64,000 nt of DNA from Limnomonas spitsbergensis (taxonomy: Eukaryota > Chlorophyta > Chlorophyceae > Chlamydomonadales). The notes under the pieces are model-generated. The model did not search any database, had not been told where the DNA came from, and saw nothing but the letters and a program-made list of their open reading frames with translations. The position numbers were made by a program, and so were the translations under genes. Shown here piece after piece: positions 10,801 through 22,800 of this stretch. Each line of letters begins with the position of its first letter. Within the stretch, counting starts at the first letter, position 1. Location: contig JAYJMM010000117.1 in assembly GCA_037349105.1 (NCBI GenBank), positions 2,914,001 to 2,978,000 of the forward strand, given 5' to 3'.

Positions 10801-13800
10801 CATCGGGTCATGTGCATAGACGTTCCATGGAGGTTCCATGACTGTTGCATGCATGTTGCATGACTGTTGCAAGACTGTTCCATGAAGGTTCCATGACTGT
10901 TGCATGACTGTTGCATGACGGTTGCATGCATGTTGCATGACTGTTCCATGAAGGTTCCATGAAGGTTCCATGAAGGTTCCATGACTGTTCCATGAAGGTT
11001 CCATGACTGTTCCATGAAGGTTCCATGAAGGTTCCATGAAGGTTCCATGAAGGTTCCATGACTGTTCCATGAAGGTTCCATGACTGTTCCATGAAGGTTC
11101 CATGACTGTTCCATGAAGGTTCCATGACTGTTCCATGAAGGTTCCATGACTGTTCCATGAAGGTTCCATGACTGTTCCATGAAGGTTCCATGAAGGTTCC
11201 ATGACTGTTCCATGAAGGTTCCATGACTGTTCCATGAAGGTTCCATGACTGTTCCATGAAGGTTCCATGAAGGTTCCATGACTGTTCCATGAAGGTTCCA
11301 TGAAGGTTCCATGACTGTTCCATGAAGGTTCCATGACTGTTCCATGAAGGTTCCATGACTGTTCCATGAAGGTTCCATGACTGTTCCATGAAGGTTCCAT
11401 GACTGTTCCATGAAGGTTCCATGACTGTTCCATGACTGTTCCATGAAGGTTCCATGAAGGTTCCATGACTGTTCCATGAAGGTTCCATGACTGTTCCATG
11501 AAGGTTCCATGACTGTTCCATGAAGGTTCCATGACTGTTCCATGACTGTTCCATGAAGGTTCCATGAAGGTTCCATGACTGTTCCATGAAGGTTCCATGA
11601 AGGTTCCATGAAGGTTCCATGACTGTTCCATGAAGGTTCCATGACTGTTCCATGAAGGTTCCATGACTGTTCCATGAAGGTTCCATGACTGTTCCATGAA
11701 GGTTCCATGACTGTTCCATGAAGGTTCCATGGCTGTTCCATGAAGGTTCCATGACTGTTCCATGAAGGTTCCATGACTGTTCCATGAAGGTTCCATGACT
11801 GTTCCATGACTGTTCCATGAAGGTTCCATGACTGTTCCATGAAGGTTCCATGACTGTTCCATGAAGGTTACATGACTGTTCCATGAAGGTTCCATGACTG
11901 TTCCATGAAGGTTCCATGACTGTTCCATGAAGGTTCCATGACTGTTCCATGAAGGTTCCATGACTGTTCCATGAAGGTTCCATGACTGTTCCATGAAGGT
12001 TCCATGACTGTTCCATGAAGGTTCCATGACTGTTCCATGACTGTTCCATGAAGGTTCCATGAAGGTTCCATGACTGTTCCATGAAGGTTCCATGACTGTT
12101 CCATGAAGGTTCCATGACTGTTCCATGAAGGTTCCATGACTGTTCCATGAAGGTTCCATGAAGGTTCCATGACTGTTCCATGAAGGTTCCATGAAGGTTC
12201 CATGAAGGTTCCATGACTGTTCCATGAAGGTTCCATGACTGTTCCATGAAGGTTCCATGACTGTTCCATGAAGGTTCCATGACTGTTCCATGAAGGTTCC
12301 ATGACTGTTCCATGAAGGTTCCATGACTGTTCCATGAAGGTTCCGTGACTGTTCCATGAAGGTTCCATGACTGTTCCATGAAGGTTCCATGACTGTTCCA
12401 TGACTGTTCCATGAAGGTTCCATGACTGTTCCATGAAGGTTCCATGACTGTTCCATGAAGGTTCCATGACTGTTCCATGAAGGTTCCATGACTGTTCCAT
12501 GAAGGTTCCATGACTGTTCCATGAAGGTTCCATGACTGTTCCATGAAGGTTCCATGACTGTTCCATGAAGGTTCCATGACTGTTCCATGAAGGTTCCATG
12601 ACTGTTCCATGAAGGTTCCATGACTGTTCCATGAAGGTTCCATGACTGTTCCATGAAGGTTCCATGACTGTTCCATGAAGGTTCCATGACTGTTCCATGA
12701 AGGTTCCATGACTGTTCCATGACTGTTCCATGAAGGTTCCATGACTGTTCCATGAAGGTTCCATGAAGGTTCCATGAAGGTTCCATGACTGTTCCATGAA
12801 GGTTCCATGACTGTTCCATGAAGGTTCCATGACTGTTCCATGAAGGTTCCATGACTGTTCCATGAAGGTTCCATGGGTTTTGCCTCATGGGTGTTACGTC
12901 ACGGGCGAGGTTCACAACGCAACAAGTGCCCCTTGGGGGCTTTACCAAGGTCTGGTTCGAGCCTGTAACGAGGGCCTTGGACACTGCTGAACCAGCCACG
13001 GTGGTTTGTAGCAACATGCGCTATGCGAGGGAGGTGACACACCACCTGGCCCCTCAGACCCCTTTCCGTAACATTCATGTGAGGGAACATGCAGACACCC
13101 TCGCTCCCCAGCCCCGCCCCTTTCTGTATCCCCTATCAAAAAAACCCAACCCATGCACCCCAACCCTGCAGCCCTGAGCTCTGCCTCCCCCCCCCCCCGA
13201 CCTGCAGCCTCCTCCTTTGGACCCGCCCCCTCCTGGCACAGCCCACCTGTGAATCCGTACACTGAGTTTGCGCTGACCTTCAGCGCCAGCTGTCGCCCGT
13301 CCAGCACCGCCCTCTTGAAGGGGTCACTCTCCTTCTTCAGGTCAGCCTTGGCTCTGTGGGGGGACAAGAACACAATCAAGGGTTTCAAAACAGCACTTCA
13401 CAAATCCCCACTTGAGTATTCTAGTCAACATCAATTCAGGGGTGTAAAAGGATGTCTGACGGCGTCCCATCCTCCCTGCCCGAATCCCATGTCATTCTCT
13501 TTCTTAACCCTTCCCCCCACCCCTCACCTCTTTCGTGCAGCCAACAGGTCCTCTAGGATCTCCGGCAGCATCCCATCCTCTAAGCCCCCCACAGTCCTTT
13601 GTCATTTTCTTTCTACGCCCTCCCCCACACCCCTGTCAGCCCTCCCCCATTTCGTGCAGCCAGCAGCTCCCCTAGGATCTCCGGCAGCGTCCCATCCTCC
13701 TGGCCCCATGCAGTCTTAAGTCATTTTCTTTCTGCATCCCCTCTTCCCTGTCAGGCCTCACCTCTTTCGTGCAGCCAACAGCTCCTCTAGGATCTCAGGC

Positions 13801-16800
13801 AGGATCCCTTTCTGCGCGACGGCCTTGACGAACCAGTCCCCGCTCGGCGACTGTGCAATGTGCTCAGCTGGTATCTCCTTCACCCTAGACAGCAGGCGGG
13901 GGCCACACTTAATATCACACTTTTGGAGAAAACACTTAGGAGAACATACTTTGGAGACGACACTTAAGCTAACACACTGATATGTGCTCAGCCGGTCCTT
14001 AACCCTGGACAGCAGGCGGGGGTCACACTTTTAACATCCCACACTTTGGAGAAAAGACACTTTAGGGAACATATGTTGGAGATGACACTTTGGCTATCAC
14101 ACCGATATGTTCCCACTTTGACGCGACAGCCCGCCCCTTCCGCAAAAGCCTGGAAGAGTGGATGCGGAAGTGCTGCCACCAGCCCTAAACACTACCCCTC
14201 TTCTGGGCATCATTCAAAGGTCCCTGCTGAGCCTGCAGTCCTCACATGCGTGTTATTAATATGCCCCCGCCCTCCGGTCGGGACCACCAGGCCTCTGATG
14301 TCTCTCATCGCCTCTACTGCCCCTGCCCCCCTTCAGTCAGTCAGTATATTTTAAATATGCCTCCTCCCCCCATCCTCCCACCACGTGGACCAATTATAAC
14401 CGCATAAAAAGAGGGGGGGGGGGCTAGAGGCGGTCATAGCTCCCTCCCCACCTGCCCTCCCTCCCCCTCCCCTGCCGCGACCGCACCTTTCAGGCGGCAC
14501 TAGTGTGGTGTAGCATAGGTTGTGTGCCATCATGATGGAGGGGTACAGCGAGGCAAAGTCCAGCGTGGCCACAGGCTTGTCATAGTAGCCAGTCTGCCGG
14601 GGCGGGGCAGTTGGCGGATGAATGGCAGTTGATAACGAATGGCAGTTTTTCGTTGCAGTTTGAGGTGACAGGCAGTTGGAGGTGAATGGCAGTTGGAGGC
14701 ATACTGCAGTTAGAGGCGTATGGCAGTTGAAGGCATGTGGCAGACATGACAGATGAGGGTACGTGGCAATGAGGGCGTGGCTGAAGGCACTGGCCAGGAT
14801 GGCAAATGGTCACAGGACTCAAGGCCTGGATCGTGGTGAGGAGGGCAAATGGTCACAGGACTCAAGGCCTGGATCGTGGTGAGGAGGGCAAATGGTCACA
14901 GGACTCAAGGCCTGGATCGTGGTGAGGAGGGCAAATGGTCACGGGACTCAAGGCCTGGATCGTGGTGAGGAGGGCAAATGGTCACAGGACTCAAGGCCTG
15001 GATCGTGGTGAGGAGGGCAAATGGTCACAGGACTCAAGGCCTGGATCGTGGTGAGGAGGGCAAATGGTCACAGGACTCAAGGCCTGGATCGTGGTGAGGA
15101 TGGCAAATGGTCACCGGACTCAAGGCCTGGATCGTGGTGAGGAGGGCAAATGGTCACAGGACTCAAGGCCTGGATCGTGGTGAGGAGGGCAAATGGTCAC
15201 AGGACTCAAGGCCTGGATCGTGGTGAGGAGGGCAAATGGTCACAGGACTCAAGGCCTGGATCGTGGTGAGGAGGGCAAATGGTCACAGGACTCAAGGCCT
15301 GGATCGTGGTGAGGAGGGCAAATGGTCACAGGAATCAAGGCCTGGATCGTGGTGAGGAGGGCAAATGGTCACAGGACTCAAGGCCTGGATCGTGGTGAGG
15401 AGGGCAAATGGTCACAGGACTCAAGGCCTGGATCGTGGTGAGGAGGGCAAATGGTCACAGGACTCAAGGCCTGGATCGTGGTGAGGAGGGCAAATGGTCA
15501 CATGACTCAAGGCCTGGATCGTGGTGAGGAGGGCAAATGGTCACAGGACTCAAGGCCTGGATCGTGGTGAGGAGGGCAAATGGTCACAGGACTCAAGGCC
15601 TGGATCGTGGTGAGGAGGGCAAATGGTCACAGGACTCAAGGCCTGGATCGTGGTGAGGAGGGCAAATGGTCACAGGACTCAAGGCCTAGATCGTGGTGAG
15701 GAGGGCAAATGGTCACAGGACTCAAGGCCTGGATCGTGGTGAGGAGGGAAATGGTCACGGGACGCAAGGCCTGGATCGTGGTGAGGAGGGCAAATGGTCA
15801 CAGGACTCAAGGCCTGGATCGTGGTGAGGAGGGAAATGGTCACAGGACTCAAGGCCTGGATCGTGGTGAGGAGGGCAAATGGTCACAGGACTCAAGGCCT
15901 GGATCGTGGTGAGGATGGCAAATGGTCACCGGACTCAAGGCCTGGATCGTGGTGAGGAGGGCAAATGGTCACAGGACTCAAGGCCTGGATCGTGGTGAGG
16001 AGGGCAAATGGTCACAGGACTCAAGGCCTGGATCGTGGTGAGGAGGGCAAATGGTCACAGGACTCAAGGCCTGGATCGTGGTGAGGAGGGCAAATGGTCA
16101 CAGGACTCAAGGCCTGGATCGTGGTGAGGAGGGCAAATGGTCACAGGAATCAAGGCCTGGATCGTGGTGAGGAGGGCAAATGGTCACAGGACTCAAGGCC
16201 TGGATCGTGGTGAGGAGGGCAAATGGTCACAGGACTCAAGGCCTGGATCGTGGTGAGGAGGGCAAATGGTCACATGACTCAAGGCCTGGATCGTGGTGAG
16301 GAGGGCAAATGGTCACAGGACTCAAGGCCTGGATCGTGGTGAGGAGGGCAAATGGTCACCGGACTCAAGGCCTGGATCGTGGTGAGGAGGGCAAATGGTC
16401 ACAGGACTCAAGGCCTGGATCGTGGTGAGGAGGGCAAATGGTCACAGGACTCAAGGCCTGGATCGTGGTGAGGAGGGCAAATGGTCACAGGACTCAAGGC
16501 CTAGATCGTGGTGAGGAGGGCAAATGGTCACAGGACTCAAGGCCTGGATCGTGGTGAGGAGGGAAATGGTCACGGGACGCAAGGCCTGGATCGTGGTGAG
16601 GAGGGCAAATGGTCACAGGACTCAAGGCCTGGATCGTGGTGAGGAGGGCAAATGGTCACAGGACTCAAGGCCTGGATCGTGGTGAGGAGGGCAAATGGTC
16701 ACAGGACTCAAGGCCTGGATCGTGGTGAGGAGGGAAATGGTCACAGGACTCAAGGCCTGGATCGTGGTGAGGAGGGCAAATGGTCACAGGACTCAAGGCC

Positions 16801-19800
16801 TGGATCGTGGTGAGGAGGGAAATGGTCACATGACTCAAGGCCTGGATCGTGGTGAGGAGGGCAAATGGTCACAGGACTCAAGGCCTGGATCGTGGTGAGG
16901 AGGGCAAATGGTCACAGGACTCAAGGCCTGGATCGTGGTGAGGAGGGCAAATGGTCACAGGACTCAAGGCCTGGATCGTGGTGAGGAGGGCAAATGGTCA
17001 CAGGACTCAAGGCCTGGATCGTGTTTGGGCTGTATCTAACAGCAAACGAGGCTTCAGGGGCCATACCATGCATGGTACTAAGTGTGGGGAGGGGGTGCGA
17101 CCTGGTTGAAATCAATATCAGATGCAGAGGGGCACAGTGATAGGGACACATGCATGGATGGAGGCCCGAGAATAACCAAATGAAAACGAGAGAGAAAGGG
17201 CCTCTCTTGATGTATCACCTTGGGTTCCAGCACAGTCGCACCCTCGTAGGCTACGCCGTCAGTTTGGCCTCCAGAGTACTGCAAAGCAGGGCAGTACAAT
17301 CAGTTCACAAGGACAGAGCTGTACATCTCTGATTACAGAGCCCGGGTGCGTAACTGGATTTCGTGGATTGGGATGGTGGGGTCATCGTCCAGCCACCCGA
17401 TCCTGAACACACTACTGGGTAAACTTGACATTGAGGGAAGGGGGCATGCCCAACTCAAGTGCCTGGTGGATGGCAATTCAAGACGGCCCCTGAATCCTCT
17501 GTCAAGGCAAATTTTCAAAGTTATATCCACTTGATAGTTGATACCCCCCCCCCCCACACACACACACCCAGCCCCCCCTCCCCCTCACTATCTTCCACCC
17601 TAATCCTACCTTGATGTTCGGGATCAGGAATCCGCGCGTTCTTGACTTGCGCAGTATCTGGCTGAACACCTTGATACTCTGACCACGACTGAGAGAGGGG
17701 GCGCAGGGCAGGTGGACAGGGGGTGATTGAAGTGTGAGGGTGGCAGAATACCTCCTTCATACTCCTCACACAAAAGGAAGCCCCCCGCCCCCATTCCCCC
17801 TCATTCTAATTACCGGAGCAGGTAGCCCTCTAGCTTCTTCCCCGGTCCATATGCCGCCCCACCCCTTCATACCTGAGCAGGTAGCTCATGGGCACCCCCG
17901 TGACACGCGCCATCTCAATATAGTTGTACATGAACATGAGCTTGTCCAACAACCTCTGAGGAAGGTACGCATCCTGAGGACAGGGCAAGCCAGACGTGAT
18001 TAGTCAGGCAGTACATGGCAGGCGGTACATGTCAAACAGAGCAGATTTTTATGTAGCATCAACCTAACATGCAACGTACAACAACATCAGGGTGAGTTGG
18101 CAGTACACATGGATCCCATATTGAGGTATCACACCGCCAGGCTGTCCAAGTGTAACACGTGTATAATGTATGTCATCATGGAGGCAGTACACCGTCAGCC
18201 TGTCAAAGCGCAACAAAGGTACAGCAAGCTCTACCTCGAGGCTGTGCACCATCGGCATATGCAAGTGCAACACATCTTAATATGAACAGCATGATCTCCC
18301 TTGAGGCCGTACACCGCGAGGCTGTAAAATTCAACATTTGTACAGCAAGCTCTACCTTGAGGCAGTACACCGCCAGCCTCCGCCGCGTCTCCTCGTTTCC
18401 GTTCTGCAGATCCGTGATGCAAGAGTGGTGCACGTCCTCCTTTTGCTCCCCGAGGAAGTGAGCGGACACCGCATTCAAACTGCGCTTTAAGCAACAGGTT
18501 GGTGGTTGGAGGGGTGGTTTGGCAGATGGTGGTGTATGTTGCAGGCACCGCGCGGAGTTACCTGGCACCCCCAGTTTCATGATATGCATCCCCCCCACAC
18601 ACCTGTACCTGGCACCCCCAGTTCCATGATATGTACCCACTCCCACCTGTAGCTGGCGAGCTTGTGTTCTCTCTGGATGGCAGTCAAGAGATCCAGTTGC
18701 ACACGGCCATCAATGGGCAGGTCCTGCGGGCGGAAACAAGGTTTGGGGGTTCAACGTTTGAGGTCCTACGACACAAGGCTTTTCAAAGGCAGGTTCTGTG
18801 GGCGGAAACTTCTGGCGGAAACAGGGTTTGGGAGTAAAACCTTAGGGGCCCTATGACAAATGGTCTAAAAGGGGAAAGGTCATGACTCCACGGCCCAGAT
18901 GTTAATCCTCTCGTTGATCAGCCCATCAGCTGCGTCATCACACGGAAAAAACGCTTGGCGCATCGCCAATGAAGCATTAGGAAATAAAGCAAATTGAAAT
19001 TCACTGTTTTGTGAATTGCAATGCTGTCATGAAATCCCCCCCACCACCCTACGTCAGTCCAGTCGTAGGTTCAGGTGCTTCCAGCAGCATGAGTGATGCA
19101 CAAGAATGATGCCAATGAGTGATGCCAATGAGAGGTGAACATGTGTGCTGTACAAGAGTGTTGTACAAGAAGTGTTGTACAAGATTGATGAGCATGAGCT
19201 ATGATGAACCTTGTTGCTGGGGGCATGGGTGGTGACAGGGACTGCCTGTGGCATGATGGCGTTTTGTCTCCATCCCCATACCGTAGATTTGCTTTGCCTT
19301 CCCTCATAATTAACGTTGTTAAGGGGTGAGGGATCCATGAATTTACTAATTATCAGTGGTCAGCGTCGGCTTTCAGCCGAAAATTAAGAGCTTTTGCTGA
19401 CAGTTCGCCCTGGGCAGCATACAAAAAAACGTATTTTGATGCCCGAGGGAAGGTGATTCAAATCTACGGTACCTTGTACTCCACCAACCAGTACTCGTGC
19501 CCTGCATGCGGTATGATGGCATCACTTAAGCCAATCCCCAAAGACCATCAGCAGAGCTGGAAACAAAATCTTCAGCAGCCAATCATGCGGCGTAATATCA
19601 TTTTTGTCATTAGCTTTTCTAACAAATGCTCGATAACTGTTTCGCTGTCCCCATCCCTATACCTTATACTCGTGGGTCCCGTATGCCTTGCTGCTGAACT
19701 GGGCGTCACGTATCCGTGTGCGGCTAGGGAAAGGAGGGGACAGCGATGGGCCAGGTCAGGCCAGAGAGGGCAGGTCAGGCCAGAGAGGGCAGGTCAGGCA

Positions 19801-22800
19801 AGGGAGGGTAGTGAGGCAGTGCTAACAAACTGAGCGTCACGTATCCGCGTGCGGATAGGGCAAGGAGGGGAAAGCGATAGAGGAGGGAACAGCGATAGAG
19901 GGCAGGTCAGGCAAGGGAGGGTAGTGAGGCAGTGCAAACAAACTGAGCATCACCTATCCGCGTGCGGCTTGGGCAAGGGAGGGGAAGCGATAGAGGAGGG
20001 AACAGCGACAGAGGGCAGGTCAGGCAAGGGAGGGTAGTGAGGCAGTGCTAACAAACTGAGCATCACCTATCCGCGTGCGGCTTGGGCAAGGGAGGGGATA
20101 GCGATAGAGGAGGGAACAGCGACAGAGGGCAGGTCAGGCAAGGGAGGGTAGTGAGGCAGTGCTAACAAACTGAGCGTCACGTATCCGCGTGCGGCTTGGG
20201 CGAGGAAGGGAAAGCGATAGAGGAGGGGACAGCGATAGAGGGCAGGTCAGGCAAGGGAGGGTAGTGAGGCAGTGCTGCTGAACTGAGCATCACCTATCTG
20301 CGTGCGGCTAGGGCAAGGAGGGGAAAGCGATAGAGGACAGGGCCGGTCGGGCATGGCAGGGCAGGACGACAATGCTGTATAGCAGGGAGGGGAGGGGGCA
20401 GTACATCAATTTATATGGCACAGGAAGGTGGCAGTACAATTTCCAATGCTCAGGAAGGTAGCAGTACGATTTCCAGTGTACAGAGAAAGTCAATGACATT
20501 ACACCGAGGGGCCTGCACAAAAAGTGTATAGGTGTACAGAGAAAGTGTACTACTATCTTATATGCCCCCGTCCTCACACGCGTCAATCCCACCAAGAGGA
20601 ATAGATGGACTGTCTATGTATCTACCCCCCCCTGATACAAGAACCCCAGGCTCGTCAAACGTCATACACATCTTTGTGTAAGCTTTTGCAGCCTACCCCC
20701 GTCCCCTCTTCAGCCCTGCACCTGCCCCTGATGCGCCCCCACTGGTCGACCTCCTTGATAAACATTAATATCGAGAACCGTAAACGTTACATACATTACA
20801 ATGTACATTGCGACCTCTGCTCGCAAGCTTTTGCAGCCTACCCCCCTCCCCTCTGCAGCCCCTCACCTGCCCCTGATGCGCCCCCACTGGTGAAACTCCT
20901 TGTCAATTTTGAGAGCCTGCACACGGCGGCACAAGGGAGAGCGCGGTAGCAGAACAAATATTTGTACGTTTGCTGACACAGGGGCAACGCCAATAGGGGA
21001 GGCTGGAGAGTATCGATTTGGGTAGACTAGGGTAGACGAAAGCGCAAGGGCAAGAACAAAAGAGGCGACGTGAGAGCCAGCAGACTCAGACAATGGAAGT
21101 GTATATGCCAAGCTTTCATTAGCGTCATCTGTAGATATGAGCTTTGTGAAATCCAGCATTGTCCATAAGGACCACACCAGTTGGCCACCCCACCTCCTTG
21201 GCTGCGTGGCCACTACTATTCTGTCACAGGCGGGGCTCCTCCAGGCCCTGAGCCAGTCTACCTGCTACCGCTCATAGAGGGGTATGGCAGGCCCTGAAAC
21301 CCCAGCCCACATCAGGTCACTCATGAAGGTAGGGCATATCCTGGGCCCCCAACCCACCCATTCTCGCTCATATACAAATGGCAGGCCCTGAGCCCTCCCC
21401 CTCACCTCCGCTTGCTCATACAGGTATGGCAGGCCCTGAGCCCTCCCCCTCAACTCCGCTTGCTCATACAGGTATGGCAGGCCCTGAGCCCTCCCCCTCA
21501 ACTCCGCTTGCTCATACAGGTATGGCAGGCCCTGAGCCCTCCCCCTCACCTCCGCTTGCTCATACAGGCATGGCAGGCCCTGAGCCCTCCCCCTCACCTC
21601 CGCTCGCTCATACAGGTATGGCAGGCCCTGAGCCCTCCCCCTCACCTCCGCTCGCTCATACAGGTATGGCAGGTCAAAGTTTGTGGTGTTGTAGCCAATG
21701 ATGACGTCAGGGTCAGTCTCCAGCAGCAGGTCACGCCAGCGCAGTAGCAGCTCCGCCTCACTAAGGGGGTGAAGAGGGGAGAGGGTGTGGAAATGTGGTG
21801 AAATGAGTGAAGCCAGCGCAGCAGCGTTTCCGCCTTGGTAAGGGGGACGTCAAGTGTGGATATGGTGTGGTAAGGGTGTAAAATGTGTGGAAGCCACTAC
21901 ACCAGCCGTTCTGCCTCAGGAAGGGGAGGGGTGAAGCGTGGAGATGGTGTGGGAAGAAGTGTGAAACGTGTGGAATCCAGTACACCAGCCGTTCCGCCTT
22001 GGCGAGGGGGAGTGAAGCGTGGAGCAAATGAGGGAAATGTGTTGAAACGTGTGGAACCCAGCACAGCAGCAGCTCCGCATCTCAAAGGGGAGGGGTCATG
22101 TGTGAAGATGGTGTGGGAAGAGTGGGGAAACGTGCGAGGCCAGTACAGCAGCAGCTCCGCTTGGCAATGGGGGGGGGCAGTGTAAATACGGTGTGAGAAG
22201 AGTGACACATGGTCAAATGTGTGATGCTAGCGTAGTAGCAGCTCGTCCTGAAGACGGTGGGGAGTGAGGGTACGTTTTGGGGTGTCCGAGAACAGTTAGT
22301 TTTTGAGAACAGTTGATGTCCGAGAATATTTGGAGTGAACAGTACGTTTTGGGGTGTCTGAGAACAGTGATGCCGATTCAGCGTTGGGTTGGGCGGCCAG
22401 CATCATACATTGTCAAGTCCAAGCAAAAGAATTCAGCAGCAGCACCGACTTGCGGGGGGGGGGCAGTAAAAAATATACGGTGTGAGGGGCATGACACAAT
22501 GTTGATCTGTGTGAGTGATACCAGCATAGCAGCAGTCTTGCCTCTCCAACATGAGAGGAAGGTGTGGATGCGGGTGCAGACAGGGTAAGAACTGTGTGGA
22601 CAATCCGCGCTCCGCCTCGCTAAGGAGGGTGAGGTGTGGTGTAAGGTGTGTGGACATTTGTTTACATGTGTAAATACAGAGTGGGTAGTGTGAACCAGTT
22701 ACATGTGTGACACCAGGACAGAAGCAACTCTGCCTCGCTAGGGGTGAGTAACTGAGTATGTGTGGACACAGTGTGGGTAGTGTGAACCCATTGTTTTAGG

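Larger units (their letters stand above)
8063..17688 (-). other. POLD1: POLD1 exons 16-25: polymerase fingers/palm
   Basis: Motif A is [11 protein letters not shown] in exon 18 (catalytic D585). Motif B is [12 protein letters not shown] in exon 20 (K675, Y682). Motif C is YGDTDSV in exon 22 (D736, D738). The KKRYAGLLW segment in exon 23 and [10 protein letters not shown] in exon 24 are family hallmarks. Motifs A and B flank the dNTP site. Two giant introns split this catalytic core: intron 17 (43-bp array) and intron 20 (11-bp array). Confidence 0.95.

Noticed and set aside
10629..13017. Long open frames (331-770 codons) of a Trp/His/Met-rich repeat protein
   Set aside because: They are produced by an 11-bp stop-free minisatellite inside POLD1 intron 20 and occur equally in all three sense frames.
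14797..17022. 43-bp direct repeats as a possible CRISPR array
   Set aside because: Units are contiguous with no unique spacers, lie in a eukaryotic intron, and have no cas genes nearby.
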